Shown here: positions 8,521 through 16,573 of the stretch, piece by piece
Layout of the letters: every line of letters begins with the position of its first letter
Position numbering within the stretch: the first letter of the stretch is position 1
Translations under genes and position numbers: made by a program
The notes under the pieces: generated by a model
The model's database searches: none
Told to the model about the DNA's origin: nothing
The model's input: only the letters and a program-made list of their open reading frames with translations
NCBI RefSeq assembly: GCF_001592365.1
Contig: NZ_BCWU01000001.1
Span: 310,001 to 374,000, forward strand
DNA length: 64,000 bases
Reading direction: 5' to 3'
Origin: Gordonia hydrophobica NBRC 16057
Lineage (GTDB): Bacteria > Actinomycetota > Actinomycetes > Mycobacteriales > Mycobacteriaceae

Positions 8521-9485
8521 ACGACGTGAACGATCGGCTGTATCTACTCCTCGGAGACGACGACTTCCTGACCGGTCGGGTCATCTCCCGTGTCGCGGCC
8601 GAACGCAGTCGCGAGGCGGGTGTCGACGTGCCCGTCACGCCGATTCGCGCGGGCGAGGTCACCGGTCCCGAGATGGCCGAGCTCCTGAGTCCGTCGCTGT
8701 TCGCCGAAGAGCGGATCATCGTCGTGCAGTCGGCCGCCGAGGCGGGCAAGGAACCGGCCGCGCTGATCACCGCGACTGCGGCGTCGATCCCCGAGGGCAT
8801 CACCCTCATGGTGGTCCACACCGGCGGTGGCCGACAGAAGGCGATGGTCGGGCACCTCAAGAAGGCAGGCGCTCAGGAGTTCGCGTGCGCGGCACCGAAA
8901 TGGCCCAACGAGCGCGCCGACTTCGTCCGTAGCGAGTTCCGCCAGCTGGGCGCCAAGGTGTCTGCGGAGGTCGTCGAACTCGTCACCGACATGGTCGGCT
9001 CCGATCTTCGTGAACTGTCAGCGGCCTGCCACCAGCTGGTCGCCGACACCGGCAACAAGGTCGACGCGGACGGCGTCCGGCTGTACTACACCGGACGCGC
9101 CGAGGTCACCGGGTTCGAGGTGGCCGACAAGGCGGTGACGGGTGACCTCGCCGGTGCGATGGAATCGCTGGCGTGGGCCGAGCACCACGGCACCGCGCGC
9201 GTCCTGCTGGCCGACGCCCTCGCCGAAGCCGTCCATGCCATCGCCCGGGTGCGATCGATCGGCAACATGGACAAGTACTCGCTCGCCTCCGAGCTCGGGA
9301 TGTCGCCGGGCCGCGTAGGCAAGGTGCAGACCCAGGCGCGCGCCTGGGACTCGGCGTCGATCGGTGAGGCGCTCATGGTGGTCGCGCAGCTCAACGGCGA
9401 TGTGAAGGGCCAGGCGGCCGACGCCGGATACGCCCTGGAACACGCGGTGTCGACGGTCGCTCAGCTGCGTCCGCGGCGGCGCTGA
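8517..9485 (+). CDS. holA: DNA polymerase III subunit delta
   Basis: Clamp-loader subunit (322 aa) that opens the beta clamp. N-terminal LYLLLGDDDFLTGRV is the usual HolA start. The central EVVELVTDMVGSDLRELSAA part and the C-terminal helical collar (HAIARVRSIGN, LGMSPGRVGKVQ) complete the AAA-like fold without Walker residues. ATG 8517 overlaps the comEC stop (ATGA); a GTG at 8526 is a possible alternative. The holA/rpsT convergent pair is conserved in mycobacteria. Confidence 0.93.
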   Translation: MNDVNDRLYLLLGDDDFLTGRVISRVAAERSREAGVDVPVTPIRAGEVTGPEMAELLSPSLFAEERIIVVQSAAEAGKEPAALITATAASIPEGITLMVVHTGGGRQKAMVGHLKKAGAQEFACAAPKWPNERADFVRSEFRQLGAKVSAEVVELVTDMVGSDLRELSAACHQLVADTGNKVDADGVRLYYTGRAEVTGFEVADKAVTGDLAGAMESLAWAEHHGTARVLLADALAEAVHAIARVRSIGNMDKYSLASELGMSPGRVGKVQTQARAWDSASIGEALMVVAQLNGDVKGQAADAGYALEHAVSTVAQLRPRRR

Positions 9486-9533
9486 GCCGAGAGGTCGATG
9501 TCGGCGGTCTCGATGTGGTCGTCGCTGCGCTCC

Positions 9534-9584
9534 TCCCGTACTCGACCAGCAAGATGTCGTCGTCTCCTGTACTCGATCAGCAGG
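9534..9584. repeat. Short imperfect direct repeat downstream of holA
   Basis: A 20-base unit, TCCCGTACTCGACCAGCAAG (from 9534), recurs as TCCTGTACTCGATCAGCAGG (from 9565), 31 bases apart with three differences. It lies between holA and the terminator hairpin. No function is evident. Confidence 0.5.
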
Positions 9585-9594
9585 TAGTGGCACG

Positions 9595-9638
9595 ACGAAC
9601 ACCCCGACGACTGCGTGGCCCGTCGTCGGGGTGTTCGT
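9595..9638. terminator. Bidirectional hairpin between holA and rpsT
   Basis: A perfect 16-base inverted repeat, ACGAACACCCCGACGA (9595-9610) and TCGTCGGGGTGTTCGT (9623-9638), with a 12-base loop. It sits between the ends of the convergent holA and rpsT genes and can serve both directions. No strong T-run. Confidence 0.8.
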
Positions 9639-9701
9639 GAGTGCTGTTCTGTTGTCGCTCGGCGCCGCCGAGCGGGGGCGCGGCCCGTAGGCCGCGCCGC
9701 A

Positions 9702-9962
9702 TCAGAGCTTGTTGACTGCGAGAGCCATGGCCGACTTCTTGTTGGCGGCCTGGTTCTTGTGGATGACGCCCTTCGAGGCAGCCTTGTCGAGCTCACGGCT
9801 GGTGACGACGAGCAGCTCGGCCGACTTGTCCTTGTCGCCGGACGCCACAGTCTCGCGGAACTGGCGGATCGAGGTACGCAGAGCCGACTTGATCGACTGG
9901 TTGCGCAGACGAGCCTTCTCGTTGGTCTTGTTCCGCTTGATCTGAGACTTGATGTTAGCCAC
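9702..9962 (-). CDS. rpsT: 30S ribosomal protein S20
   Basis: Primary 16S rRNA-binding protein, 86 aa, with the typical start [20 protein letters not shown], Lys/Arg-rich throughout, and the C-terminal [19 protein letters not shown] 9962 is the start: it gives the conserved N-terminus and has AGAGGA a few bases upstream. Single-gene unit, convergent with holA as in mycobacteria. The 9963-10196 gap to the next gene holds its leader and promoter region; I see no further gene there. Confidence 0.96.
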   Translation of the reverse strand: MANIKSQIKRNKTNEKARLRNQSIKSALRTSIRQFRETVASGDKDKSAELLVVTSRELDKAASKGVIHKNQAANKKSAMALAVNKL

Positions 9963-10196
9963 GCGATGTCCTCTTCTGACGTCTGGTGCGACCCGTTCCG
10001 GGTCGAATGTTCTGTTTCCAACGGCGACAGAGCGGTCAGTGGCCAGCGTCCATCGCAACAGCGGTCAACGATACCAGCGCCGCCCATCGTGCCAAAATCG
10101 CCGCCGCACGACCGCAGGCAGCGAACTGGTACGGACGGTGGACTCGCGGGAGCGGGGGCCGGGGCGATTCCCGGGGTCGCCCCTATCCTGGCACGT

Positions 10197-11297
10197 ATGT
10201 CTGCCGTTTACGTCCACGTCGGTCTGCCGAAGACCGGCACCACCCATCTGCAGGACCGGCTGTGGCGCAATCGCGACCACGCGTCCGCGCGCGCCGGGCT
10301 GCTGTATCCCGGCAACCGGATCGACGACCACTTCCACGCCGCGGCGCATCTGCAGCCGGAGCGGTATCTGGACTGGGCCGACCCCGCGCACGCCGACGTG
10401 TGGCCTGCCATGCTCGCGCAGATGAAGGCGTGGCACGGCTCGTCGCTGGTCTCGCACGAACTGTTCGCGAACGCCGGACCCGAGCACATCAAGAAGTTGG
10501 TCGGCGACCTCGACTTCGCCGATGAGATCCACGTCGTCCTCACCGTCCGCGACCTCGCCCGCCAGGTCCCGTCGGTCTGGCAGGAGAACGTCAAGAATCA
10601 GCGCCGCGCCACGCTCGGCGAGTTCGTCGACTCGATCACCGGTGGTCCGGACAGCGGGGCCGGGCAGGAACCGTTCTGGGAGTTCCAGGACTACCGCCGC
10701 ATCTGCGCCGACTGGGCGGAGGTGATCGGATCCGACCGCGTCCACATCGTCACGGTTCCCGCCGCGGGCACGCAGACGCCGGGCGACGGACTGTGGGAGC
10801 GCTTCGTCCGCGTTCTCGGGATCGACCCCGCCGAACTTCCCGAACAGGTCCCGAGCTCCAACTCGTCGCTGTCGGCCGGACAGACCGAACTGCTGCGCCG
10901 TCTCAACCACCGCCTGCAGCCCGACGACATCGAATGGCGTCGATATGAGGGACTGGTGAAGGGCGTCCTGATCGGCGACTACCTCTTCAAGACGCGCGAC
11001 GGTGCACCCGAAGGGCTCAGCGGTGAGCAGCTCGCCTGGGCGACCGAGGAGTCCGACCGTCTGGTCGCGGCGATCGTCGAGAACGGCTACGCGGTGTCCG
11101 GCACGGTCGATGATCTCCGCGTTACCGCGGTTCACCACACCGCCGAGCACCCGACGACGACCGACGACGCACTGAACGCGGCGTTGGACGCGATCGCCCT
11201 CTGGGCCACGACCGCCCCCGTGCCCGACCACACTCCGGCGATCAAGACGCGAGTGGCCAACCTGGTGCGGCGTGCCCGTAGGCGGATCACCCGCTGA
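10197..11297 (+). CDS. Sulfotransferase-like protein
   Basis: Predicted PAPS-dependent sulfotransferase fold, 366 aa. HVGLPKTGTTHLQ at residues 6-18 matches the 5'-phosphosulfate loop (the K-T-G-T-T core), and HVVLTVRDLARQVPSVWQ supplies the 3'-phosphate-binding Arg and Ser region. Family members sulfate glycolipids or other acceptors; the acceptor here is unknown. It stands alone, with no glycolipid genes adjacent. ATG 10197 puts the P-loop near the N-terminus; the upstream open frame is not convincing. Confidence 0.78.
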   Translation: MSAVYVHVGLPKTGTTHLQDRLWRNRDHASARAGLLYPGNRIDDHFHAAAHLQPERYLDWADPAHADVWPAMLAQMKAWHGSSLVSHELFANAGPEHIKKLVGDLDFADEIHVVLTVRDLARQVPSVWQENVKNQRRATLGEFVDSITGGPDSGAGQEPFWEFQDYRRICADWAEVIGSDRVHIVTVPAAGTQTPGDGLWERFVRVLGIDPAELPEQVPSSNSSLSAGQTELLRRLNHRLQPDDIEWRRYEGLVKGVLIGDYLFKTRDGAPEGLSGEQLAWATEESDRLVAAIVENGYAVSGTVDDLRVTAVHHTAEHPTTTDDALNAALDAIALWATTAPVPDHTPAIKTRVANLVRRARRRITR

Positions 11298-11320
11298 GAA
11301 TCAGGCGGGACTGACGGGCT

Positions 11321-11722
11321 TCAGGTCCAGCCGAAGCGTTCGCGCAGTATGTGGGCGACGGCGTCGAACCGCGCCCGCTCCACGATGGCGCCCTCGCGGC
11401 GGATACTGTCGTCGTCGATCCGCAGTACCCGGTCGAGGCGTACGTAGCTGTCGCGATGCTTCCCATCCCACGCGCCGGTGCCGATCGAGAACCAATCGTC
11501 GTCGTCGCGGTGGTAGTCCTTGCTCGACAGCATGAGTCCCAGGACGTACCCGCCGTGATCGCGGCCCACGACGAGGACCGGGCGATCCTTGCCCTGTGTC
11601 GGATCCTCCTCGAACGGCACCCACGTCCACACCACTTCGCCCGGGTCGGCGTCGCCGTCCAGATCGGGGGAGTACGAGATGGTGCGGGCGAGGTCCCGCG
11701 TCGGCTGCTCGGTTCGGCTCAT
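11321..11722 (-). CDS. PemK/MazF-like protein, no antitoxin visible
   Basis: 133-residue protein resembling the PemK/MazF ribonuclease fold: GEVVWTWVPFEEDPTQGKDRPVLVVGRD carries the G-E-V-x-W start and the K-x-R-P-V-L-V-V segment of the family. The N-terminal 27 residues are a non-family extension. ATG 11722 overlaps the stop of the upstream alpha/beta hydrolase (ATGA), so the two are coupled. The usual small antitoxin gene is missing next to it, so it may not be a classical toxin; housekeeping-type MazF-fold proteins of this sort exist in actinobacteria. Toxin activity is uncertain. Confidence 0.7.
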   Translation of the reverse strand: MSRTEQPTRDLARTISYSPDLDGDADPGEVVWTWVPFEEDPTQGKDRPVLVVGRDHGGYVLGLMLSSKDYHRDDDDWFSIGTGAWDGKHRDSYVRLDRVLRIDDDSIRREGAIVERARFDAVAHILRERFGWT

Positions 11723-12387
11723 CGGCGTGCGCTCCGTTCTTCGGCGAGCGGCAGCAGCCACTCGGTGACGGCGTCGCCGGTCGATTCGCCGACTCCGCTG
11801 CGATCGGGTTTCAGACTGTGGTCGGCCTTCTCGACCTCCAGCAGCCGGACGGGTGCGGTGAACAGTGAGAGCGCCTCGGCGAACTCCGCCGACGTTCCGA
11901 ACGAGTCCGAACGACCGTGCACGATCAGCGTGGGCGCGGTGATGTCGGGCAGATGCTCGGTCCGCGCCCGTTCTGGCTTGCCGGGCGGATGGAGGGGATA
12001 GGACGTGAGGAGCAGTCCGTCGACCAGGTCGGGATCCTCCGCGGCGAGCATCGACGCCTGCCTGCCGCCGTACGAGTGCCCGCCGACGATCAACGGTCCG
12101 TCCGCGACATTGCGCAATGCCGCGACGGCGGCGCGGATCCCGTCGCGATCGCGTGCAGCCTTCGACGACGCCGGCGGTCCCTTCGGGCGGTCCTGCCGGT
12201 AGGGCAGATCGATGCGGGCCACCGCGAGTCCCCGCTGGACCAGCGACGCCGCCACGACCGTCAGAATCGCCGAGTGCCGGTCCGAACCTGCGCCGTGCGC
12301 GAGGATCACGATTCCGCGCGCCTGCGCCGGACGCTGCACATCCGCCGCCACCATGTCCTGCTCGACCGTGAACTGATCCCCACTCAT
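11719..12387 (-). CDS. Alpha/beta hydrolase (dienelactone hydrolase/KANL3-Tex30-like)
   Basis: Cytosolic hydrolase of 222 aa. LAHGAGSDRHS holds the oxyanion strand. GGHSYGGRQAS is the nucleophile elbow (Ser). TLIVHGRSDSFG carries the acid, and EVEKADHSLKP the catalytic His. The HGAGSD/GGHSYGGR pattern is typical of the small Tex30/KANL3-like hydrolases; the natural substrate is not known. ATG 12387 is chosen because it begins the folded domain; the frame upstream to 12543 is open but low-likelihood. First gene of a two-gene unit with the PemK-like protein. Confidence 0.82.
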   Translation of the reverse strand: MSGDQFTVEQDMVAADVQRPAQARGIVILAHGAGSDRHSAILTVVAASLVQRGLAVARIDLPYRQDRPKGPPASSKAARDRDGIRAAVAALRNVADGPLIVGGHSYGGRQASMLAAEDPDLVDGLLLTSYPLHPPGKPERARTEHLPDITAPTLIVHGRSDSFGTSAEFAEALSLFTAPVRLLEVEKADHSLKPDRSGVGESTGDAVTEWLLPLAEERSARR

Positions 12388-12531
12388 GATGCTTCGAGCA
12401 TAGGGGTGTCTGGCAATCCTTTCGCGAGTCTCGACGGCCGGGTGCACGCCCGCGTGCGTTGTCGTCGGGGTAGTGCCGACAATATCGTTCGACTCCGACA
12501 ATTCTCTCACACCTGACTGTGAGTCGAACAC

Positions 12532-12559
12532 TTGTCTTATCAAATGTGAGATGTAACAT
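12532..12559 (+). promoter_or_regulatory. Possible sigma-A promoter in the non-coding stretch
   Basis: TTGTCT (12532-12537) and TAACAT (12554-12559), 16 bases apart, in an AT-rich patch. Just upstream lies the inverted repeat CTCACA-N6-TGTGAG (12506-12523). A transcript from here would run through the tandem repeats to the hairpin at 12905. Prediction only. Confidence 0.35.
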
Positions 12560-12768
12560 AGTAGGTACAGCTTGATTGGGATGGCTGGAAGGTCGTCTCG
12601 TGTTGTTTGAGAACTTCATAGCCGTCGCGCACAGGCGACACGGACTGCTTCCGTAGCAAGGGGCTTTAAGGGGTGGTCGGTGGGTGCGCACGGAAGCAGG
12701 ACCGCCGTCGGCTCGAGGGTTCGGCCGGCAGGGGTTATGCGGATCGACGCCGAATTGCCGTGAGTCGG

Positions 12769-12850
12769 CTCCTTGGGTTGGAGTCGCGTCTCGGGATGGC
12801 TCCTTGGGTTGGGGCCGCGTCTCGAGTCGGCCCCTTGGGTTGGGGCCGGG
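12769..12850 (+). repeat. 31-base tandem repeat, about 2.6 copies
   Basis: The unit core CCTTGGGTTGGGGCCGCGTC recurs with 31-base period, starting at 12769, 12800 and 12831. Copies 1 and 2 differ at a few positions and copy 3 is cut short. It is non-coding and lies upstream of the DUF222/HNH gene. Confidence 0.75.
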
Positions 12851-12904
12851 CGATGCGGGCGATCCAGCGCCGGGCCTTCGGGCCGGCGGCCTGTCCTGCG
12901 ACGT

Positions 12905-12944
12905 CGCCAGACCCCCTGCCCTCACGGGCTTCGGGGGTCTGGCG
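12905..12944 (+). terminator. Strong hairpin with inner stem
   Basis: CGCCAGACCCCC (12905-12916) and GGGGGTCTGGCG (12933-12944) form a perfect 12-base stem. Inside it GCCC (12918-12921) pairs with GGGC (12926-12929) around a TCAC loop. No gene ends just upstream on the + strand, so it is either a terminator of an unannotated RNA or a leader structure of the HNH gene 200 bases on. Confidence 0.5.
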
Positions 12945-13146
12945 GCGGGGTGACTGCTTGCGTCGGGTTCGGTGTCGTGCGTGTTGTCCAACGTCAGCGG
13001 CGCACCCGCCCTCTCGTGCTCGGTGATCCCGGGCCGGCGGCGATGCTCCGCTACACATTTCGGGCGCGTTCCCTATCGGAGCGTGCTCAGCCAGGATTGC
13101 GGCCCGCGTCGGGTCGTGTTCGCCAACAAGGGCAAGGGGGATTGCC

Positions 13147-14514
13147 ATGGCTGTTGTCGACGTCATCACTGAATTCGCTGACGCGCTCATCGAAGCGCTC
13201 AGCCCACCCACTCTCGCTGCACCCGGAGGAGAACTCGCGTGTTTGTGTGCGAGTCCTTCGACGGTCGGTTTCGATGACGCTGTCATCGGGCAGGCGATGG
13301 TGCAGTTGACTCGGGTGGTCAATCTCGCTGGGACGGCGATGTCGGGGTTGACCGACGCCGCCGGACGAGCCGGACTACCGGCTCGGAAACGAGTCAAAAC
13401 CAGCACCGACCTACTCAAGCAGTTGGGCATCACGCCGGCAGCCGCCCATCGATACGCGCGCACTGGACACGCCGCGCACACGATGCCGGGCGTGATGGTT
13501 CACGCACGAACCGGCGGTGTTCCGATCGAACAACTCGACGCGATCGGGAAAGCCATCACGTTCGTCGGCAAGCGGGTTCCGCTGGATGAGGATCGGCGGG
13601 CGGATCTGGCTCGGCGGCTCTCCTGCCAGGTCACGCCAGCGGATGTGTCGCAGCGGGCTCGGGAACTCGCCCTGGAATGGCAGCCGGAGATCGATGAGAC
13701 TGATCCGGACGCGGTGCCGGTCGCCGAAAACACCGATCTCAACGAGATGACGCTGGTGACCGGCGACGATGGCCGCACCACCGGGACGTTCGATCTGGAT
13801 GCGCTGACCGGCGAAGAGCTCAATCAAGCGCTCGACCCGCTCTGCAAACCGATCCCGCAGTCGGACGGGTCGCGGGATCCGCGCTCGGCTAAGCAACGTC
13901 GATCCGATGCTTTCGCGCAGGTCATCCGCTCCTACCTGAGTGGGAAGGAGCGGCCGACGGTGTCGGGTGGGGTTCTTCCGCACGTCACGATGATCGCCCC
14001 GACGCAGTGCGGTGACGGCACGAGCGCACCAGGATCCGTGCCCGAGGGTTCGTCACAGGTTGCCTCGCTCGGTTTCACCGGCCCAGTGTCCTCGGCGACC
14101 GTGGGACTGGTCTTGTGCGAGGCAGCGATGCGCCGGGTCATTCTCGACCAGAACTCGGCGCCCCTGGATGTGGGCCGCGAGCATCGTCTGGTGCCTGCGG
14201 GCCTCCGCCGGGCGCTGGAGGCCCGTGACCGGGGTTGCGCGTTCCCGGGCTGCGGGCGGCCGATCTCCTGGACTGACGCTCACCACTGCACGCCGTGGTC
14301 GGAGGGCGGAGACACTGCGATCGATAATTGCGTCCTGCTCTGCCGCATGCACCACACCGTGGTTCACCAGACTGGCTGGGAGGTGTTCATCGGCGACGAT
14401 CGGCACCCGTGGTTCCGCCCACCGCTCGACCCGCAGCACCCGGACCGCCGTCGCGAACCGATTCGCTCCAACGCACGGAGGACGCTGACCGCCGCACCAA
14501 CGGCGGCCGCGTGA
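13147..14514 (+). CDS. DUF222/HNH endonuclease-domain protein (13E12 family)
   Basis: 455-residue protein with an N-terminal DUF222-type helical region (residues about 15-300) and a C-terminal HNH zinc-finger nuclease domain. The HNH part shows CAFPGC, DAHHCTPW, NCVLLCRMHH, that is, two Cys pairs around the His-Asn-His core. Such 13E12-type proteins are abundant and multi-copy in Gordonia, Rhodococcus and mycobacteria; their role is unclear, though some are carried by mobile elements. ATG 13147 follows an AAGGGGG site. Isolated gene between repeats and lepA. Confidence 0.88.
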   Translation: MAVVDVITEFADALIEALSPPTLAAPGGELACLCASPSTVGFDDAVIGQAMVQLTRVVNLAGTAMSGLTDAAGRAGLPARKRVKTSTDLLKQLGITPAAAHRYARTGHAAHTMPGVMVHARTGGVPIEQLDAIGKAITFVGKRVPLDEDRRADLARRLSCQVTPADVSQRARELALEWQPEIDETDPDAVPVAENTDLNEMTLVTGDDGRTTGTFDLDALTGEELNQALDPLCKPIPQSDGSRDPRSAKQRRSDAFAQVIRSYLSGKERPTVSGGVLPHVTMIAPTQCGDGTSAPGSVPEGSSQVASLGFTGPVSSATVGLVLCEAAMRRVILDQNSAPLDVGREHRLVPAGLRRALEARDRGCAFPGCGRPISWTDAHHCTPWSEGGDTAIDNCVLLCRMHHTVVHQTGWEVFIGDDRHPWFRPPLDPQHPDRRREPIRSNARRTLTAAPTAAA

Positions 14515-14715
14515 CCCGGGCCCGCACGACGCAGGGAGCAGCGTGAAGGTCACGGCCGCCGAGCTCTCCGCAGCGACGAGGAGCTACGGCGGGCCGCCTG
14601 TTCGGTCGCGCATCTGTGCGCGCTCGTTGGCGGCGAGGTGAAGGAGAGCGCCGACTCGTGCGAAACTGGTGGGTGATCATCTGCCGGGCCCCACCCGGGA
14701 CCCGACGCGCAAGGA

Positions 14716-16569
14716 GTGAGTGAGATTCCCAGCTTCGCCGACAAGACCTTCACCGACCCGTCGAGAATTCGGAACTTCTGCATCATCGCGCACATCGACC
14801 ACGGCAAATCGACCCTGGCCGACCGCATGCTGCAGTTGACGGGCGTCGTCGAGGAACGGCAGATGCGCGCGCAGTATCTCGACCGCATGGACATCGAGCG
14901 CGAGCGCGGCATCACCATCAAGGCGCAGAACGTCCGGCTCCCGTGGAAGGTCGGCGACGAGGACTACGTCCTGCACCTGATCGACACCCCCGGACACGTC
15001 GACTTCACCTACGAGGTCTCCCGTGCGCTCGAAGCCTGCGAAGGTGCAATCCTGCTGGTCGACGCCGCGCAGGGGATCGAAGCGCAGACCCTCGCCAACC
15101 TGTACCTGGCGATGGAGAACGACCTCACCATCATCCCGGTCCTCAACAAGATCGACCTGCCCGCCGCCGATCCTGATCGCTATGCGGCCGAGCTCGCGCA
15201 CATCGTCGGCTGCGAGCCCGAGGACGTGCTGCGCGTCTCCGGCAAGACCGGCGTCGGCGTGCCCGAGCTGATCGACGAGGCGGTGCGGCAGATCCCGGCA
15301 CCGGTCGGAGACCCGGACGCACCGGCGCGCGCCATGATCTTCGACTCGGTGTACGACACCTACCGCGGCGTCGTCACCTATGTCCGCGTGGTCGACGGCA
15401 AGATCGCTCCGCGCGAGAAGATCGCGATGATGTCGACCGGCACCACCCACGAACTCCTCGAGGTCGGCATCGTCTCGCCCGAGCCGAAGGCCAGCACCGG
15501 TCTCGGCGTCGGTGAGGTGGGCTACCTCATCACCGGTGTGAAGGACGTGCGGCAGTCGAAGGTCGGTGACACCGTCACCACCGCGCGAGGCGGCGCCGCC
15601 GAGCCGCTCACCGGCTACCGCGAGCCGCGTCCGATGGTGTACTCCGGCATGTACCCGCTCGACGGCTCCGACTACCCCGTGCTGCGGGAAGCGCTGGAGA
15701 AGCTGCAGCTCAACGACGCGGCACTCACCTTCGAGCCAGAGACCTCGGTGGCGCTGGGCTTCGGTTTCCGCTGTGGCTTCCTCGGCCTGTTGCACATGGA
15801 GATCACCCGGGAGCGGCTGGAGCGCGAGTTCAACCTCAGCCTCATCTCCACCGCGCCGAACGTGGTCTACCGGGTGGTCATGGACGACGGCTCCGAGCAT
15901 GTCGTGACCAACCCGTCCGACTGGCCCACCGGCAAGACCCGGCAGATCTTCGAGCCGATGGTTCGCACCACGATCATCGCGCCGAGCGAATTCGTCGGCG
16001 CCATCATGGAACTGTGTCAGTCCCGTCGCGGTGAGCTGGGCGGCATGGACTACCTGTCGGAGACGCGCGTCGAACTGCGGTACAAATTGCCGATGGCCGA
16101 GATCATCTTCGACTTCTTCGACTCGTTGAAATCGCGCACCCGCGGCTACGCCAGCCTCGACTACGAGGAGGCGGGCGAGCAGGAGGCCGAGCTGGTCAAG
16201 GTGGACATTCTGCTGCAGGGCGAGGCCGTCGACGCGTTCAGCGCCATCGTCCACAAGGATGCGGCCTACGCCTACGGCAATCGGATGGCGCTCAAACTGC
16301 GCGAGCTGATTCCGCGGCAGCAGTTCGAGGTCCCGATCCAGGCCGCCGTCGGCTCCAAGATCATCGCCCGCGAGAACATCCGCGCCATCCGCAAGGACGT
16401 CCTCGCCAAGTGCTACGGCGGCGACATCAGCCGTAAGCGCAAGCTGCTCGAGAAGCAGAAGGAAGGCAAGAAGCGGATGAAGACCATCGGGCGCGTCGAG
16501 GTGCCGCAGGAGGCCTTCGTCGCCGCGCTCTCGACCGACGAACTGGGCGACAAGCCGAAGGGAAAGTGA
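14716..16569 (+). CDS. lepA: Elongation factor 4 (back-translocase)
   Basis: Ribosome-bound GTPase, 617 aa. Domain I has [10 protein letters not shown] (G1), RGITI (G2), DTPGH (G3), NKIDLP (G4). EF-G-like domains II, III and V follow, and the LepA-specific C-terminal domain ends in the Lys-rich [16 protein letters not shown]. Start is a problem: GTG 14716 is the first in-frame start after a stop, but AAGGAG (14711-14716) overlaps it. The conserved protein begins only at about residue 5. A leaderless message from GTG 14716 is one explanation. The 14515-14715 gap upstream shows no gene. Confidence 0.94.
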   Translation: MSEIPSFADKTFTDPSRIRNFCIIAHIDHGKSTLADRMLQLTGVVEERQMRAQYLDRMDIERERGITIKAQNVRLPWKVGDEDYVLHLIDTPGHVDFTYEVSRALEACEGAILLVDAAQGIEAQTLANLYLAMENDLTIIPVLNKIDLPAADPDRYAAELAHIVGCEPEDVLRVSGKTGVGVPELIDEAVRQIPAPVGDPDAPARAMIFDSVYDTYRGVVTYVRVVDGKIAPREKIAMMSTGTTHELLEVGIVSPEPKASTGLGVGEVGYLITGVKDVRQSKVGDTVTTARGGAAEPLTGYREPRPMVYSGMYPLDGSDYPVLREALEKLQLNDAALTFEPETSVALGFGFRCGFLGLLHMEITRERLEREFNLSLISTAPNVVYRVVMDDGSEHVVTNPSDWPTGKTRQIFEPMVRTTIIAPSEFVGAIMELCQSRRGELGGMDYLSETRVELRYKLPMAEIIFDFFDSLKSRTRGYASLDYEEAGEQEAELVKVDILLQGEAVDAFSAIVHKDAAYAYGNRMALKLRELIPRQQFEVPIQAAVGSKIIARENIRAIRKDVLAKCYGGDISRKRKLLEKQKEGKKRMKTIGRVEVPQEAFVAALSTDELGDKPKGK

Positions 16570-16573
16570 CGCC

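Larger units (their letters stand above)
12388..13146. other. Non-coding stretch of about 760 bases
   Basis: No convincing gene on either strand. It holds an AT-richer patch at about 12500-12600, with CTCACA-N6-TGTGAG (12506-12523) and a promoter-like pair. Further on are the 31-base tandem repeat (12769-12850) and a strong hairpin (12905-12944). Several open frames exist but follow the repeat and GC-rich composition, not a protein family. Confidence 0.6.

Noticed and set aside
12769-12850. CRISPR array
   Set aside because: The unit recurs head to tail every 31 bases without unique spacers and there are no cas genes.
12673-13026. Possible small protein genes over the 31-base repeats
   Set aside because: The codons simply follow the repeat; three frames are open there and none has a family or a good start.
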